This document shows positions 20,501-28,946 of a DNA stretch of 64,000 nucleotides, piece by piece. The stretch lies in assembly GCF_012641275.1 (NCBI RefSeq), contig NZ_JABAIA010000004.1, forward strand, positions 434,001 to 498,000, read 5' to 3'. Position numbers and translations under genes: made by a program. Below the pieces are notes generated by a model, which made no database searches, was not told where the DNA came from, and was given only the letters and a program-made list of their open reading frames with translations. Positions within the stretch are counted from its first letter, which is position 1. The number at the start of each line of letters is the position of its first letter. Origin of the DNA: Chitinophaga varians. GTDB lineage: Bacteria; Bacteroidota; Bacteroidia; Chitinophagales; Chitinophagaceae.

Positions 20501-21738
20501 CCGGCGGCAGTGTGGCAATGAAGCTGCATCATGCCGACGATCAGGTGGAGATAACCATCGCCGATACAGGATATGGTATTCCGGCGGAGAGCAGCCGTCA
20601 TGTATTTGAGAAATTCTATCGCTCGGAAGGGAGCGCATCTGCCGGAAAATCAGGATTCGGCATCGGGCTGTACCTGGTAAAAAAGTTTGTTGAACTGCAC
20701 CATGGAACAGTGAGTTTTGAAAGTGAAGAAAGTAAGGGCACCCTCTTCACAGTTGTTTTACCTTGCTGCACAGATCAGCCGGACCATGAACAGGACAATG
20801 CCGCTCCTGCAGACAAAACCGGTTTCCTGGAAGCTATGGCGGAAGAGAAACTGGAAGTTGCTTCGCCGGAAGAGCCGGACGGAGAGGAAATCAGCACGCT
20901 GATCACATCTAAGCAGACGATGCTGATCGTAGATGATGATATACAGATACGACAGTATATTTCCGGCATGTTCCGGTCAACTTTTCATATTGAGGAAGCC
21001 GGCGATGGAAAGGAAGGACTGGAAAAAGCCATGACCACGCTGCCTGATGTGGTCATCAGTGATATCCGGATGGAAACCATGTCGGGGCTGGAGCTTTGTA
21101 AAGAAATCAAACAGAATACGCTGCTGAACCATATCCCGGTCATCCTGCTCACAGGCTCTTCTGCGGAAGAAGGAAAGCTGGCAAGCGCTGAAGTAGGCAG
21201 CGACTATTATATCACGAAACCGTTTGAAAGGGAACTGTTGGCAGCAACAGTACACAGCATACTGCAAACGAGAGACAACCTGCGTAACTATTTTCTGAAT
21301 GAAGTGACCCTCCGTAAAAATGATTTAAGGGTTTCAGGCGAGTACAAACAGTTCGTGGAAAAATGCATGGCTATTGTGGAAGCCAATCTTGACAATGAAG
21401 ATTTTACGATTAAGGTGCTGGCCAGGGAAATAGGGATGAGTTATTCTTCGGTATATAAAAAGATACGGCAGGTGTCGGGAGAATCGCTGCGGGGGTTTGT
21501 CCGCTTCATCCGCCTGAGAAAAGCGGCTGAACTGATGATCAACACAAGTCTCAATATTAATGAAATAGGTTTCCAGGTGGGCATCAATGATGTTAAATAC
21601 TTCCGGGAGCAGTTCAACAAGCTGTTTGGGATGAACCCCTCCGAGTATATACGACGTTACCGGAAAGTGTTTGAAGATAAATATAAACTGGAAAAAATAG
21701 AGGCGCGTAAAAAAGGGGCGCACCGGAAGAAAGTCTGA
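17593..21738 (+). CDS. hybrid two-component system sensor kinase / AraC-type response regulator
   Basis: The protein has 1381 residues, the usual size of Bacteroidota hybrid two-component regulators. The order is: signal peptide (1-24); a periplasmic double beta-propeller of two-component-regulator repeats (about 30-690, many LWIGT / IWVGT blades); a Y_Y_Y domain (about 700-770, SYAYYMDGWDKDW); one transmembrane helix (about 787-808); a histidine kinase with phospho-accepting His846 in VSHEFRTPL and ATPase boxes near GFGIGLYLVK; a receiver domain with LIVDDD and phospho-accepting Asp1157; and a C-terminal AraC helix-turn-helix (about 1285-1370). It senses an oligosaccharide in the periplasm and activates locus genes directly. 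It sits between GH95 (divergent) and GH97 (co-directional), its likely targets. Confidence 0.95.
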   Translation: MKKLVMCCMLLFAAAFHVSGFSAGDNPYHVISYLGIEQGLSNNAVRCVFQDHKGFMWFGTYDGLNRYDGNVFKVFRNRFNDSSSLVNNWVFTINEDLQYKLWIGTRQGINIYDHVSGKFSSVQYQVAGTTRLERITAVVRDIKRDAKGNMLIGTENLGLLFCAAGTYTAVQVPLYANGQRLAFYDAGGIEITGNGAVWCFVQGRGLCRANGNITAIQIVNAAFPTADCMKADRDLLWIGTPNGLLKYAVSSNQYLESFTEENGKLSYNKVSGLYLDKSGRLWVATNGGGIDIIRTENGAREENIPAGNSNYTLASGSVSAVYEDTDGRKWIGTLRGGINIIDPKKDRFRSVLHDPLNSNSLVSNFIFAFCEENDSTIWVGTDGGGLSRWQRKTGQFTNFSHRPGVPASLSDNFVTNVQCDHEQNIWVSTFWGGINRFDRKTNSFRHYRLAYPNNRNESKTVYLLYKDSHNTLWAGTFGRGALYRGALYQYDRRQDTFKLTDDKLTDLFTMKEDRSGQLWAGDLRSLIKIDPQHHNNISYMLGNPVRAIHEDRKGRFWVGTEGGGLLLFDRAQGTLLKRYTAAEGLCNNAVLNILEDETGDLWISTFYGISRFNPDREIFTNFYQGDGLSSNQFSYNAALRLQSGELMFGGIKGVDLFRPSNILASGEKLKMLFTDIHVNNMPIGKKAGYIDEQQGDNIRKIKVPFREAVFTFDFAALDYSTADKISYAYYMDGWDKDWNQSGNSRTATYTHLAAGHYTFRVKSTNAEGQWINNEISLEITVLPPWYASWWAFFLYLLIVMALAIVYITYKTKQRKLRYQVAMANMNAEKERELNEKKIAFFTNVSHEFRTPLTLIINPVKDLMQEQGPDGKHQREFTTIYRNARRLLRLLDQLLLFRRADSDIDKMKPARVNLTELCRDVFLSFEQQAQSASQAYSFDDGGGELWIIGDREKLETALFNLLSNAFKYTPAGGSVAMKLHHADDQVEITIADTGYGIPAESSRHVFEKFYRSEGSASAGKSGFGIGLYLVKKFVELHHGTVSFESEESKGTLFTVVLPCCTDQPDHEQDNAAPADKTGFLEAMAEEKLEVASPEEPDGEEISTLITSKQTMLIVDDDIQIRQYISGMFRSTFHIEEAGDGKEGLEKAMTTLPDVVISDIRMETMSGLELCKEIKQNTLLNHIPVILLTGSSAEEGKLASAEVGSDYYITKPFERELLAATVHSILQTRDNLRNYFLNEVTLRKNDLRVSGEYKQFVEKCMAIVEANLDNEDFTIKVLAREIGMSYSSVYKKIRQVSGESLRGFVRFIRLRKAAELMINTSLNINEIGFQVGINDVKYFREQFNKLFGMNPSEYIRRYRKVFEDKYKLEKIEARKKGAHRKKV

Positions 21739-21794
21739 TATCGGTTACTGTGAATCCACCGGCAAAAGGGGCATATACTTTCCGGAATTCATGT

Positions 21795-21822
21795 TTCACC
21801 CCCCTTTTTATGCGAGTACTCC
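21795..21822 (+). promoter_or_regulatory. candidate operator upstream of GH97
   Basis: TTCACCCCC followed after 13 nt by TACTCC, about 130 bp before the GH97 start. A similar pair of elements, with GAATTC just before it, occurs on the minus strand upstream of GH95 (17508-17539) in the same orientation toward its gene. The shared placement makes it a candidate site for the hybrid regulator. The differing spacers (13 versus 17 nt) weaken the match. Confidence 0.35.
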
Positions 21823-21953
21823 CCTTATAATTGGAGGCTGCGGGTATTTATTTTGTACCTCGGCGGCAGCCTTTGTTCAGGTGAAGGCCCGTTTGCCGCC
21901 GGAGCCGGGCTTCTCCCGGACAGTCCGAAATTATTGACCGATAAAATTTGGAA

Positions 21954-23795
21954 ATGAGTAAAATGTTTTTTGGGTTAAAGTCGGGTATTATGCCGGCGCT
22001 CATGTGCCTGTTGCTGTGCGGACAGCTTTCAGCACAAAGGAGTTATTCCATCGTATCTCCCGGCCGCACGACGGTTTTAACAACAGGTGCTCCTGATGGG
22101 AAACCGGGCTATCAGCTATCTTTCAAAGGGAAAAAAATTACTGGCTGGTCAGCACTCGATATCGCTGTTGATGGTGTTTCACTGCGCAACGCTAAAATTA
22201 CCCGCTATGATAAGCCGGTACTGCACCGGGAATCTTTTGCCAGTCCGCTGGGAGAGCAGGACTCCCTGCATAGTGTTTACCAGCAGGCGAGGTTATACCT
22301 TCAAACCACTGCCAGTCTTTCTGTGACCATTGATTTCCGCGTGATGGACAGCAGCGTGGCATTCCGTTACGCTGTCACTGCTACGGATGCTGCGCCACAT
22401 GCACTCCGTGAGTTCACCACGTTCGCCTTTCCTGCTTCCCCGCTCATCTACCAATACAACCAGGAGTCCGTTTTCACGCCAACAAGCGTGGACACCTTCA
22501 GTGCTACAACGGACCTGCCGGTGACCATGGAATCGGATGGAATGTATTGCCAGGTAGGGGAAGCGGTGAACTTTAACTATACGAAAGCCGAATTGGCGCG
22601 TGGCGCAGATGGAAATACGCTGGCGGTAAAATTTCCGCAAGACACCGCCGTACTGTTTCAACGGCATCTTGAAACACCCTGGAGGACCGTGAGCGTGGCC
22701 GGTTCAGCCATCGCGCTTGCGCACTGCCGCAGCCTGGACCTGAAACTGGCGGGGGCGCCTGCGCCGGGAGACTGGTCATGGATCAGGCCCGGAAAACTTA
22801 TCCGTGCCCAGCTAAATACACAGAGCGGCCTGGATTGCATCGATTTTGCCGTGAAGCATCATTTTCAGTATATCATGTTTGACGCGGGGTGGTATGGCGC
22901 AGAGTTCCGCTCTTCATCCGATCCCACGCAGGTAATCCCGGCAATTGATTTGCCGAAAGTGATTGCATATGGTAAGCAGCACAATATCGGTGTTATCCTG
23001 TACGTAAACTATATAGGGCTGAAAGCCAGGCTGGACGAAATTCTTCCGCTTTATAAGCAGTGGGGGGTGGCGGGTCTTAAATTCGGCTTTGTGGACGGGC
23101 TTACGCAATCAGGCCTTACCTGGCTGTTGCAGGCAGTGCAAAAGGTGCAGCAATACGGCTTTGTGCTGAACATCCACGATAATTATAAACCGACGGGCCT
23201 CAGCAGGACCTACCCCGTACTGTTGACACAGGAAGGCATCAGGGGCAATGAAAACAGTCCTGACGCATTGCATAACACTACGCTTCCCTTCACCCGTTAC
23301 CTTGCAGGCGCCGCAGATTTTACCTATTGTTTTCCTAATCCGAAAAACAGCTTTTCAAAGCATATCAAAGTTTCAAAAGGGCAGCAGCTGGCGCTGAGCG
23401 TAGTTTATTACAGCCCGCTGCAGGCAATATTCTGGTATGGTCAGCCGAATGATTACACCAATGAGGAGGAGATAGAATTCTATAATTATGTGCCAACCAC
23501 CTGGAGTGAATCGCATTACCTGGCGGGAGATATCGGCAAGGGCATAGCGGTGGCCAGAAGGAAGGCAGATACCTGGTATGTGGGCTGTGCTGCCGGTTTA
23601 CAGGATTGGCAGTCCACGCTTGACCTGTCCTTTCTACGTCCCGGTATTTCCTACACGGTGACTGTTTATGAAGATGACGATCACCAATCCATCAGGAAGA
23701 GAACACTGCGGCTCACCAACGTTGATAAGCTGCCGGTAAAAATTGCTGCCAAAGGCGGACAGGCATTCATTTTCAGACCGGCAGGCCATGAGTAA
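21954..23795 (+). CDS. GH97 family glycosidase with unusual active-site residues
   Basis: About 613 residues from ATG 21954; an in-frame TTG two codons upstream is less likely. Signal peptide to SAQ. The N-terminal beta-super-sandwich (about 30-275) and the central (beta/alpha)8 barrel (about 280-540, YIMFDAGWYG) are typical of GH97, which contains alpha-galactosidases and alpha-glucosidases of the SusB type. The conserved acid region RTYPVLLTQEGIRGNE is present. Numbered from the TTG, the retaining enzymes' nucleophile position reads KFGF (Gly380 instead of Asp), and Asp411 stands in IHDNYKPTG, near where inverting members carry Glu. The mechanism is therefore uncertain. It overlaps the next gene by 8 bp, so they are co-transcribed. 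Confidence 0.9.
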   Translation: MSKMFFGLKSGIMPALMCLLLCGQLSAQRSYSIVSPGRTTVLTTGAPDGKPGYQLSFKGKKITGWSALDIAVDGVSLRNAKITRYDKPVLHRESFASPLGEQDSLHSVYQQARLYLQTTASLSVTIDFRVMDSSVAFRYAVTATDAAPHALREFTTFAFPASPLIYQYNQESVFTPTSVDTFSATTDLPVTMESDGMYCQVGEAVNFNYTKAELARGADGNTLAVKFPQDTAVLFQRHLETPWRTVSVAGSAIALAHCRSLDLKLAGAPAPGDWSWIRPGKLIRAQLNTQSGLDCIDFAVKHHFQYIMFDAGWYGAEFRSSSDPTQVIPAIDLPKVIAYGKQHNIGVILYVNYIGLKARLDEILPLYKQWGVAGLKFGFVDGLTQSGLTWLLQAVQKVQQYGFVLNIHDNYKPTGLSRTYPVLLTQEGIRGNENSPDALHNTTLPFTRYLAGAADFTYCFPNPKNSFSKHIKVSKGQQLALSVVYYSPLQAIFWYGQPNDYTNEEEIEFYNYVPTTWSESHYLAGDIGKGIAVARRKADTWYVGCAAGLQDWQSTLDLSFLRPGISYTVTVYEDDDHQSIRKRTLRLTNVDKLPVKIAAKGGQAFIFRPAGHE

Positions 23796-25794
23796 GGCGT
23801 ATATTTTATGGCTGTTGATGATGATTTTTTCCGGTGTGGCCATGCGTGTATTGGCGCAGGCGCCTGGATTTGCGCACCCCGGCCTGCTGCACAGCAATGC
23901 TGACCTGCAACGAATGAAGATAGCCGTTGCGGGGAAACGGTCACCCATATACGAAGGTTACACGGTTTTTGAGAAAAGTCCTTTTTCTCACGCTGATTAT
24001 CAAATGAAAGGACCGCTGGCCTCAGTAGGAAGAAATCCTACGGTAGGCCAGGCTGATTACGACAGCGATGCCAATGCCGCCTATCAGAACGCGATCATGT
24101 GGGCCATCACAGGAGATAAGCGATATGCGCAAACAGCCATTCGCATTATTGATGCCTGGAGTAATACACTGCTGTCGGTAACCGGGAGGGATGCCGTGCT
24201 GATGGCGGGCCTTGGTCCCTTTAAAATGGTGAATGCTGCGGAGATCATCCGGTACAGCGATGCGGGATGGCCTGATGTGGCCGTAAAGCATGCGGAACAA
24301 CATTTTCTCCGGGCGATCTATCCCGTTCTTGCGGAGTTTGCACCTTTTGCAAATGGTAACTGGGACGATGCAGCACTTAAAACAGTGATGGCCATCGGTA
24401 TTTTCTGTAATGACCGGGAAATTTTTGAGAGCGCTGTTCGCTACTACGTAAATGGCTGGGGCAATGGCAGCCTTACCCATTATGTTATCAATGATACCGG
24501 CCAGGTGCAGGAAACAGGGCGGGACCAGGCGCATACGCAGCTCGGTATCGGCATGCTGGCAGAATGCTGTGAAATGGCCTGGCACCAGGGATTAAATCTC
24601 TATGCCTACGCCAACAACCGCCTGCTGAAAGGATTTGAATACACCGCGAAATATAACCTGGGCTATAACGATATCCCCTATACGCCAATGCTTGACCGTA
24701 CCGGTAAATACCGCCATACACATCCTTCGGAAATAGCGCGTGGCAATCTGCGCGCGGTGTACGAGCAGGTATATAACCACTATGTGCACAGGGTAGGCCT
24801 TCCGGCGCCATTTACAAAAGCGGCCGCAGACAGGCTGCGGCCGGAAGGACCGGGGATGCCTGGTGCGGACCACCCGGGCTATGGCACCCTGTTTTATACA
24901 GTCAGCCCGGCCACTGACAGGGCGGATACCCTTCCTCTCTCCGTGGAAATACCTGCCGGCCTGGTTTTGACAGCAAAGCGTGATACAGGCATACTGACAT
25001 GGGTAACACTTCGTGGTGTTTCGTCCTATCTCATCAAACGCGCGGAAAACAAAGAAGGTCCATATAGAAAAATCGGCGTTGCTGCCGGAAATTCTTTCCG
25101 TGACAGCAGTATGAAAAGAGGCGTTATATCTTACTATACAGTCACCGGGGTGCGGGATGGAAGAGAATCGGAAGCGTCTTTGCCGGTATCGCTGGCTGGT
25201 GGCGGACTGCCTGCAGGGTGGCGCAACAGCGATATTGGAAATACCGGGACGCCCGGCTATGCGCTGCACGATGGTGGCCTGATGCGGATAGAAGCTGGTG
25301 GCGTGTTCGCGGATACGTTGCCGGAGGCTGTAAATTACACTTACCGGGAACTGATGAGCAATACAGCGATGACGATCCAGGTATGCCCGCAACCCAGTTC
25401 CCAGTTTACGGCAGTTGGCCTGATGATCAGGTCTGATCTGCAACCGGGCAGTCCGTTCGTTGCACTGATGCTTTACCCGGCTAAAACAAAGGAAATAGAA
25501 GCTCCCCGATGGGCGATGCAGTTGATACAACGGGGAAATCAAGGAGCAACCGTATCTGTTTTAGCACAGCAACCATTGGAGCAGCCTGCGGTAACATACG
25601 GCCGTTTAACAGGGCCTTGCTGGTTGAAAGTGGCCCGGTCGGGCGATACCATAACTGGTTTCGGGTCTTACGACGGGATTAAATGGGAACCGCTGGGGAC
25701 GGTCCGCTGGCCTGCCGGAAAAAGGGCGCTGACAGGCATAGCTGCCGCTTCAAATATTGCTGCTACCACTACCGTCCGGGTACGGTTACAGTAA
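23788..25794 (+). CDS. alginate-lyase-fold protein with FN3 and concanavalin-like C-terminal modules
   Basis: About 668 residues from ATG 23788, which overlaps the GH97 stop (ATGAGTAA) and begins a good signal peptide ending VLAQ. Residues about 25-385 form an alginate-lyase-type alpha/alpha domain with FAHPGLLHSNADLQRMK, NGNWDD and QETGRDQAH. An FN3-like domain (about 395-475) and a concanavalin-like beta-sandwich (about 480-668) follow. This is the same layout as the gene at 1071, of which it is a diverged paralogue. It lacks the NNACxSHYW segment seen there, so its substrate or catalytic details may differ. It probably acts with GH97 in the rightward arm of the locus. Lyase activity is inferred from fold only. 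Confidence 0.8.
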   Translation: MSKAYILWLLMMIFSGVAMRVLAQAPGFAHPGLLHSNADLQRMKIAVAGKRSPIYEGYTVFEKSPFSHADYQMKGPLASVGRNPTVGQADYDSDANAAYQNAIMWAITGDKRYAQTAIRIIDAWSNTLLSVTGRDAVLMAGLGPFKMVNAAEIIRYSDAGWPDVAVKHAEQHFLRAIYPVLAEFAPFANGNWDDAALKTVMAIGIFCNDREIFESAVRYYVNGWGNGSLTHYVINDTGQVQETGRDQAHTQLGIGMLAECCEMAWHQGLNLYAYANNRLLKGFEYTAKYNLGYNDIPYTPMLDRTGKYRHTHPSEIARGNLRAVYEQVYNHYVHRVGLPAPFTKAAADRLRPEGPGMPGADHPGYGTLFYTVSPATDRADTLPLSVEIPAGLVLTAKRDTGILTWVTLRGVSSYLIKRAENKEGPYRKIGVAAGNSFRDSSMKRGVISYYTVTGVRDGRESEASLPVSLAGGGLPAGWRNSDIGNTGTPGYALHDGGLMRIEAGGVFADTLPEAVNYTYRELMSNTAMTIQVCPQPSSQFTAVGLMIRSDLQPGSPFVALMLYPAKTKEIEAPRWAMQLIQRGNQGATVSVLAQQPLEQPAVTYGRLTGPCWLKVARSGDTITGFGSYDGIKWEPLGTVRWPAGKRALTGIAAASNIAATTTVRVRLQ

Positions 25795-25800
25795 AGAAAA

Positions 25801-25830
25801 TCGGGAATGCTTCCTGCGAAGCATTCCCGA
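25801..25830 (-). terminator. intrinsic terminator between convergent genes
   Basis: Perfect 12-bp inverted repeat (TCGGGAATGCTT / AAGCATTCCCGA) with a 6-nt loop. On the minus strand the hairpin is followed by TTTTCTTT, so it terminates the leftward GH74 transcript. It may also stop readthrough from the rightward gene ending at 25794. Confidence 0.75.
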
Positions 25831-25848
25831 TAACTGATGAAGTGTTTA

Positions 25849-28641
25849 TCAATGAATGATCACCTTTTTGGTAACACTGAATGTTTTTGAATTAATCCTC
25901 ACCAGGTAGAATCCTGCCTTCAGCCCTGAGTCGACCTCTATCTTTTTCCCGCCGTAAGCTTTCTTTTCGTAGAGTATTCTGCCCTGGTCATCGGAAATGT
26001 TTACGACCACATTGTCCGAAAGTTCCGGAAGCGTAATGGTAAACCTGCCTGCATTGGCGGGATTAGGATACACGCTGATGGCATCTTCGGTGATATTGGC
26101 CGTGGATGATACTTTGGCAGAACTGTTCACGGTGATAGTAAAGTTCTGTGTGCTTTGGCATCCTCCGCTATTGGTATAGGTAGCCACATAATTTCCTGCC
26201 TGGCTGGACTGGACGTTTGAAATGTATATTTCGCGTGTGCCTGCGCTGAAATTATTCGGTCCGCTCCAGCTCCATGATCCTCCCTGTACAGGCTGAGGGC
26301 CAAACTGCACTGTGCCGCCTGCGGATAAAGATGCATTGGCTGTCTGCTGCCAGGTGCCACCATTCACTTGTGTGTATGGTGTGATGGCAGTAGGCGTGCA
26401 GGCCGTGGAGGGATCTCCGTAAACAATACCTCTGCCTGCTGTGCTCATGTATACTCTTCCGAAGACATTCATATCGCCCTGCACAAATTGCCCGTTGCCC
26501 GGACCTCCATATTCATGCGCATCATCATTTACACGGACCCATGACGCGCCCTGGTCTGTTGAGCGATATACTCCTCTGACATTATTGATGGTGCCCCAAA
26601 TGTAGATCGCCGGATAGTTTGTTCCGGGAGCAGCCACTCCAAAACCAACGGCCCCGCAGTTGCTGACGCCGCTGATGGTTGAAAACGATTGGGCTGAGTT
26701 GGTTGAACGGACCAGCCCTCCATTATTCAAGGCTATCCAGACATGCCCTTCCATGCCCGGCGCCAGCCGGATGATTTTGGAGCCGCCGCCCGCAACGGAA
26801 CCGGCCTGAGAAAAGGAAGATCCGCCGTTGGTACTTACCATGACGGCTCCGTTTCCCGGGTTATATGCATAGAATTTATTGGAGTTGACAGGATCGCCTA
26901 CCGGCCGTGCTTCATTAAAACTTAAACCACTTACCGCCGCCCAGGAAGCACCGTTATTGGTGGACCGGTAAGTAACAGACGACTCCTTCGGGGAATGCAA
27001 AACAGTATTGCCATTGGCAGATAGTGCCACCTGCCCGTGAGAGCCATTCATGCTGTTTTGGGTCCAGGTCACTCCCATATTATTGGAGTAATACATCGCA
27101 TTGCCTACCCGGACGATTTTGTTTGTATTTTGAGCGGCTACTGCCAATCCGCTGGTGGTGCCCATTTGCGGATTGTGAATAGGGGCGTACTGGCTGAGAT
27201 TAGTGGAGTGCCTGAACCCATCATAGTCACCAATAACAGATAAGGCAGGGCCATTGGGAATACTTTCCAGGCCGAGCGGCACTGTTTCCTCCAGTCCTTT
27301 TACGGCGAACCGCCAGGTACCGCTGCTGCTGATGTTATCGTTTCTGAAAATGCCATTGCCCGAAGTGACCCACACTCTTTCTGTGTTAAAAGGATCAAAC
27401 TCTATTGAACCCGCCCAATGGATGGCATGCCCGCTCACCCAGGTGATACCGTCGGGGTCCAGGGAGAATCCGCGGTCCACCACGTCTACCCAACTTGCAC
27501 CTCCGTTGGTGCTCAGGAACATTCTGTCGCCCCAGGCGCCGTTTTGGTTCATATAGGTGTTGATCGTGGAAGCCACGATCCTGTTAGGATTACCGGGATC
27601 AACGCTGATGCCACCGAACGCCTTGTTGAATCCGGAAGGTGTGATGTTTGTCCACGCGCCTGTGGAAATATTATACTTCCAGATCTGTCCGTTGTCCATA
27701 GGCTCCGGTAGCGACCAATGCCCGCTCGGTCCTGCACCGTTGCCATAAGTGAGATAAAGGTTTCCGTTACCGGACAGAACTGCCCGATGCGGCATAAAGC
27801 TGGTGGTAGCGCCGGAAACGGCAGCAAAAGACTGTCCGCCGTTGTCGCTTCGGTACAGGTTTGTACTGCCGCTGCGTGAAACGCCGACAATGATTCTTTG
27901 GGTGGCGCCGCCCGCGGCGCTGCTGCCGTCCAGGACCACAAAACTTATCCCGTTTTCATTGGGAGTGGTGGTTACGTCCAGTGAGCTTAGCCTGCTCCAG
28001 GTAGCACCGGCGTCGGTGCTTCTGAATAATCCGTTCCACCGGGTGCCGCAGTACAGGATGTTGCTGTTGTTGGGATCTACTACCAGCTTTTCACCTGCCT
28101 GCCGTCCCATGCCGTTGCCATGTGCCTTGAATTGTGAGGAGACATCGGTCTGAGTAAAAGTGTTGCCATAATCGTCAGACCGGAGAATGGCCGTTCTGCC
28201 GTTGTTGAAATAGGAAATGCCTACCAGCATGTAGACCCTGTTTGGTTTTTGCGGGTCTATCGCCAACGACTCTACGCCGAGGAAACCGACTTCATTGTCC
28301 GATACCCAGTCCAACAAGGGGACCCAGCTCGAAGTGGAGGCGTTCCAGCGGTAGGCGCCTCCTACGTCTGTACGGGCATACACCAGGTTTTGTTCGGTCT
28401 TACTGGGAATGATGGCGGAAACAAATCCGCCGCCGCCAATAGCTACGCTCTTCCAGGTGTAGCCGGCCGCGTTTTGCGCTTTTGCTTCATAGTGCTGTAA
28501 TGCAATACATACGGACAGTAAACAGAAGAAGGCAGATGTCTTTTGCCTGAGCCGGGAAAGGGCTTTAAAGGACATACATTGTCTGAAAACAAAAAGCATT
28601 GTAAACTTTTGTTCAAATGGTGTGGGTAAATTGGTTTTCAT
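25849..28641 (-). CDS. GH74 xyloglucanase-like enzyme with type IX secretion C-terminal domain
   Basis: About 930 residues from ATG 28641. ATG 28575 (MSFKALSRL) would place the signal peptide closer to the N-terminus and may be the true start. The mature part begins with the GH74 signature YTWKSVAIGGGGFVSAI and ARTDVGGAYRW, whose Asp is the expected catalytic base. The second catalytic Asp is expected in VIGDYDGFRH. Two seven-bladed propellers with many Asp-box-like repeats (SDDYGNTF, STDAGATW) follow. Near the C-terminus is an Ig-like domain and then a type IX sorting domain (VYPNP to TKKVIIH). GH74 enzymes cut the beta-1,4-glucan backbone of xyloglucan. It sits after the ECF/SusCD unit but behind its terminator, so it has its own promoter. 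Confidence 0.88.
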   Translation of the reverse strand: MKTNLPTPFEQKFTMLFVFRQCMSFKALSRLRQKTSAFFCLLSVCIALQHYEAKAQNAAGYTWKSVAIGGGGFVSAIIPSKTEQNLVYARTDVGGAYRWNASTSSWVPLLDWVSDNEVGFLGVESLAIDPQKPNRVYMLVGISYFNNGRTAILRSDDYGNTFTQTDVSSQFKAHGNGMGRQAGEKLVVDPNNSNILYCGTRWNGLFRSTDAGATWSRLSSLDVTTTPNENGISFVVLDGSSAAGGATQRIIVGVSRSGSTNLYRSDNGGQSFAAVSGATTSFMPHRAVLSGNGNLYLTYGNGAGPSGHWSLPEPMDNGQIWKYNISTGAWTNITPSGFNKAFGGISVDPGNPNRIVASTINTYMNQNGAWGDRMFLSTNGGASWVDVVDRGFSLDPDGITWVSGHAIHWAGSIEFDPFNTERVWVTSGNGIFRNDNISSSGTWRFAVKGLEETVPLGLESIPNGPALSVIGDYDGFRHSTNLSQYAPIHNPQMGTTSGLAVAAQNTNKIVRVGNAMYYSNNMGVTWTQNSMNGSHGQVALSANGNTVLHSPKESSVTYRSTNNGASWAAVSGLSFNEARPVGDPVNSNKFYAYNPGNGAVMVSTNGGSSFSQAGSVAGGGSKIIRLAPGMEGHVWIALNNGGLVRSTNSAQSFSTISGVSNCGAVGFGVAAPGTNYPAIYIWGTINNVRGVYRSTDQGASWVRVNDDAHEYGGPGNGQFVQGDMNVFGRVYMSTAGRGIVYGDPSTACTPTAITPYTQVNGGTWQQTANASLSAGGTVQFGPQPVQGGSWSWSGPNNFSAGTREIYISNVQSSQAGNYVATYTNSGGCQSTQNFTITVNSSAKVSSTANITEDAISVYPNPANAGRFTITLPELSDNVVVNISDDQGRILYEKKAYGGKKIEVDSGLKAGFYLVRINSKTFSVTKKVIIH

Positions 28642-28877
28642 AAAGGTTAAGTGGTTTAGGTAAATCCGGCCTGGTATCAACGGTCCATTGATCTTGCGCC
28701 GTATAATTACGCCTGTACCGGCGCCGCCTCATCGGCTGCTACAGCAGTATTCATATTTTGATGGTAGTGACAAGGCTCCTGAAGCCGGGACCAGCAGACG
28801 TTTTTTCATAACGGGAATTCTTTCTCTTGACAAGATGGTGGTAAAACTAATGAGATGTTCCTGAAAACAGGGTATTC

Positions 28878-28912
28878 AAATGTTGCAGATTACGACAGAA
28901 AATGTTGCAGAT
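28878..28912. repeat. 13-bp direct repeat, 22-bp period, upstream of GH74
   Basis: AAATGTTGCAGAT occurs at 28878-28890 and again exactly at 28900-28912. The 22-bp spacing is about two helical turns, as expected for a dimeric activator. It lies between the terminator at 28947-28979 and the GH74 start, about 240-340 bp upstream of the gene. The rest of the 28642-28946 gap shows no gene. Confidence 0.5.
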
Positions 28913-28946
28913 ACTGGTTTTCAGAAGGTTTTGATGGTGCCGGTAC

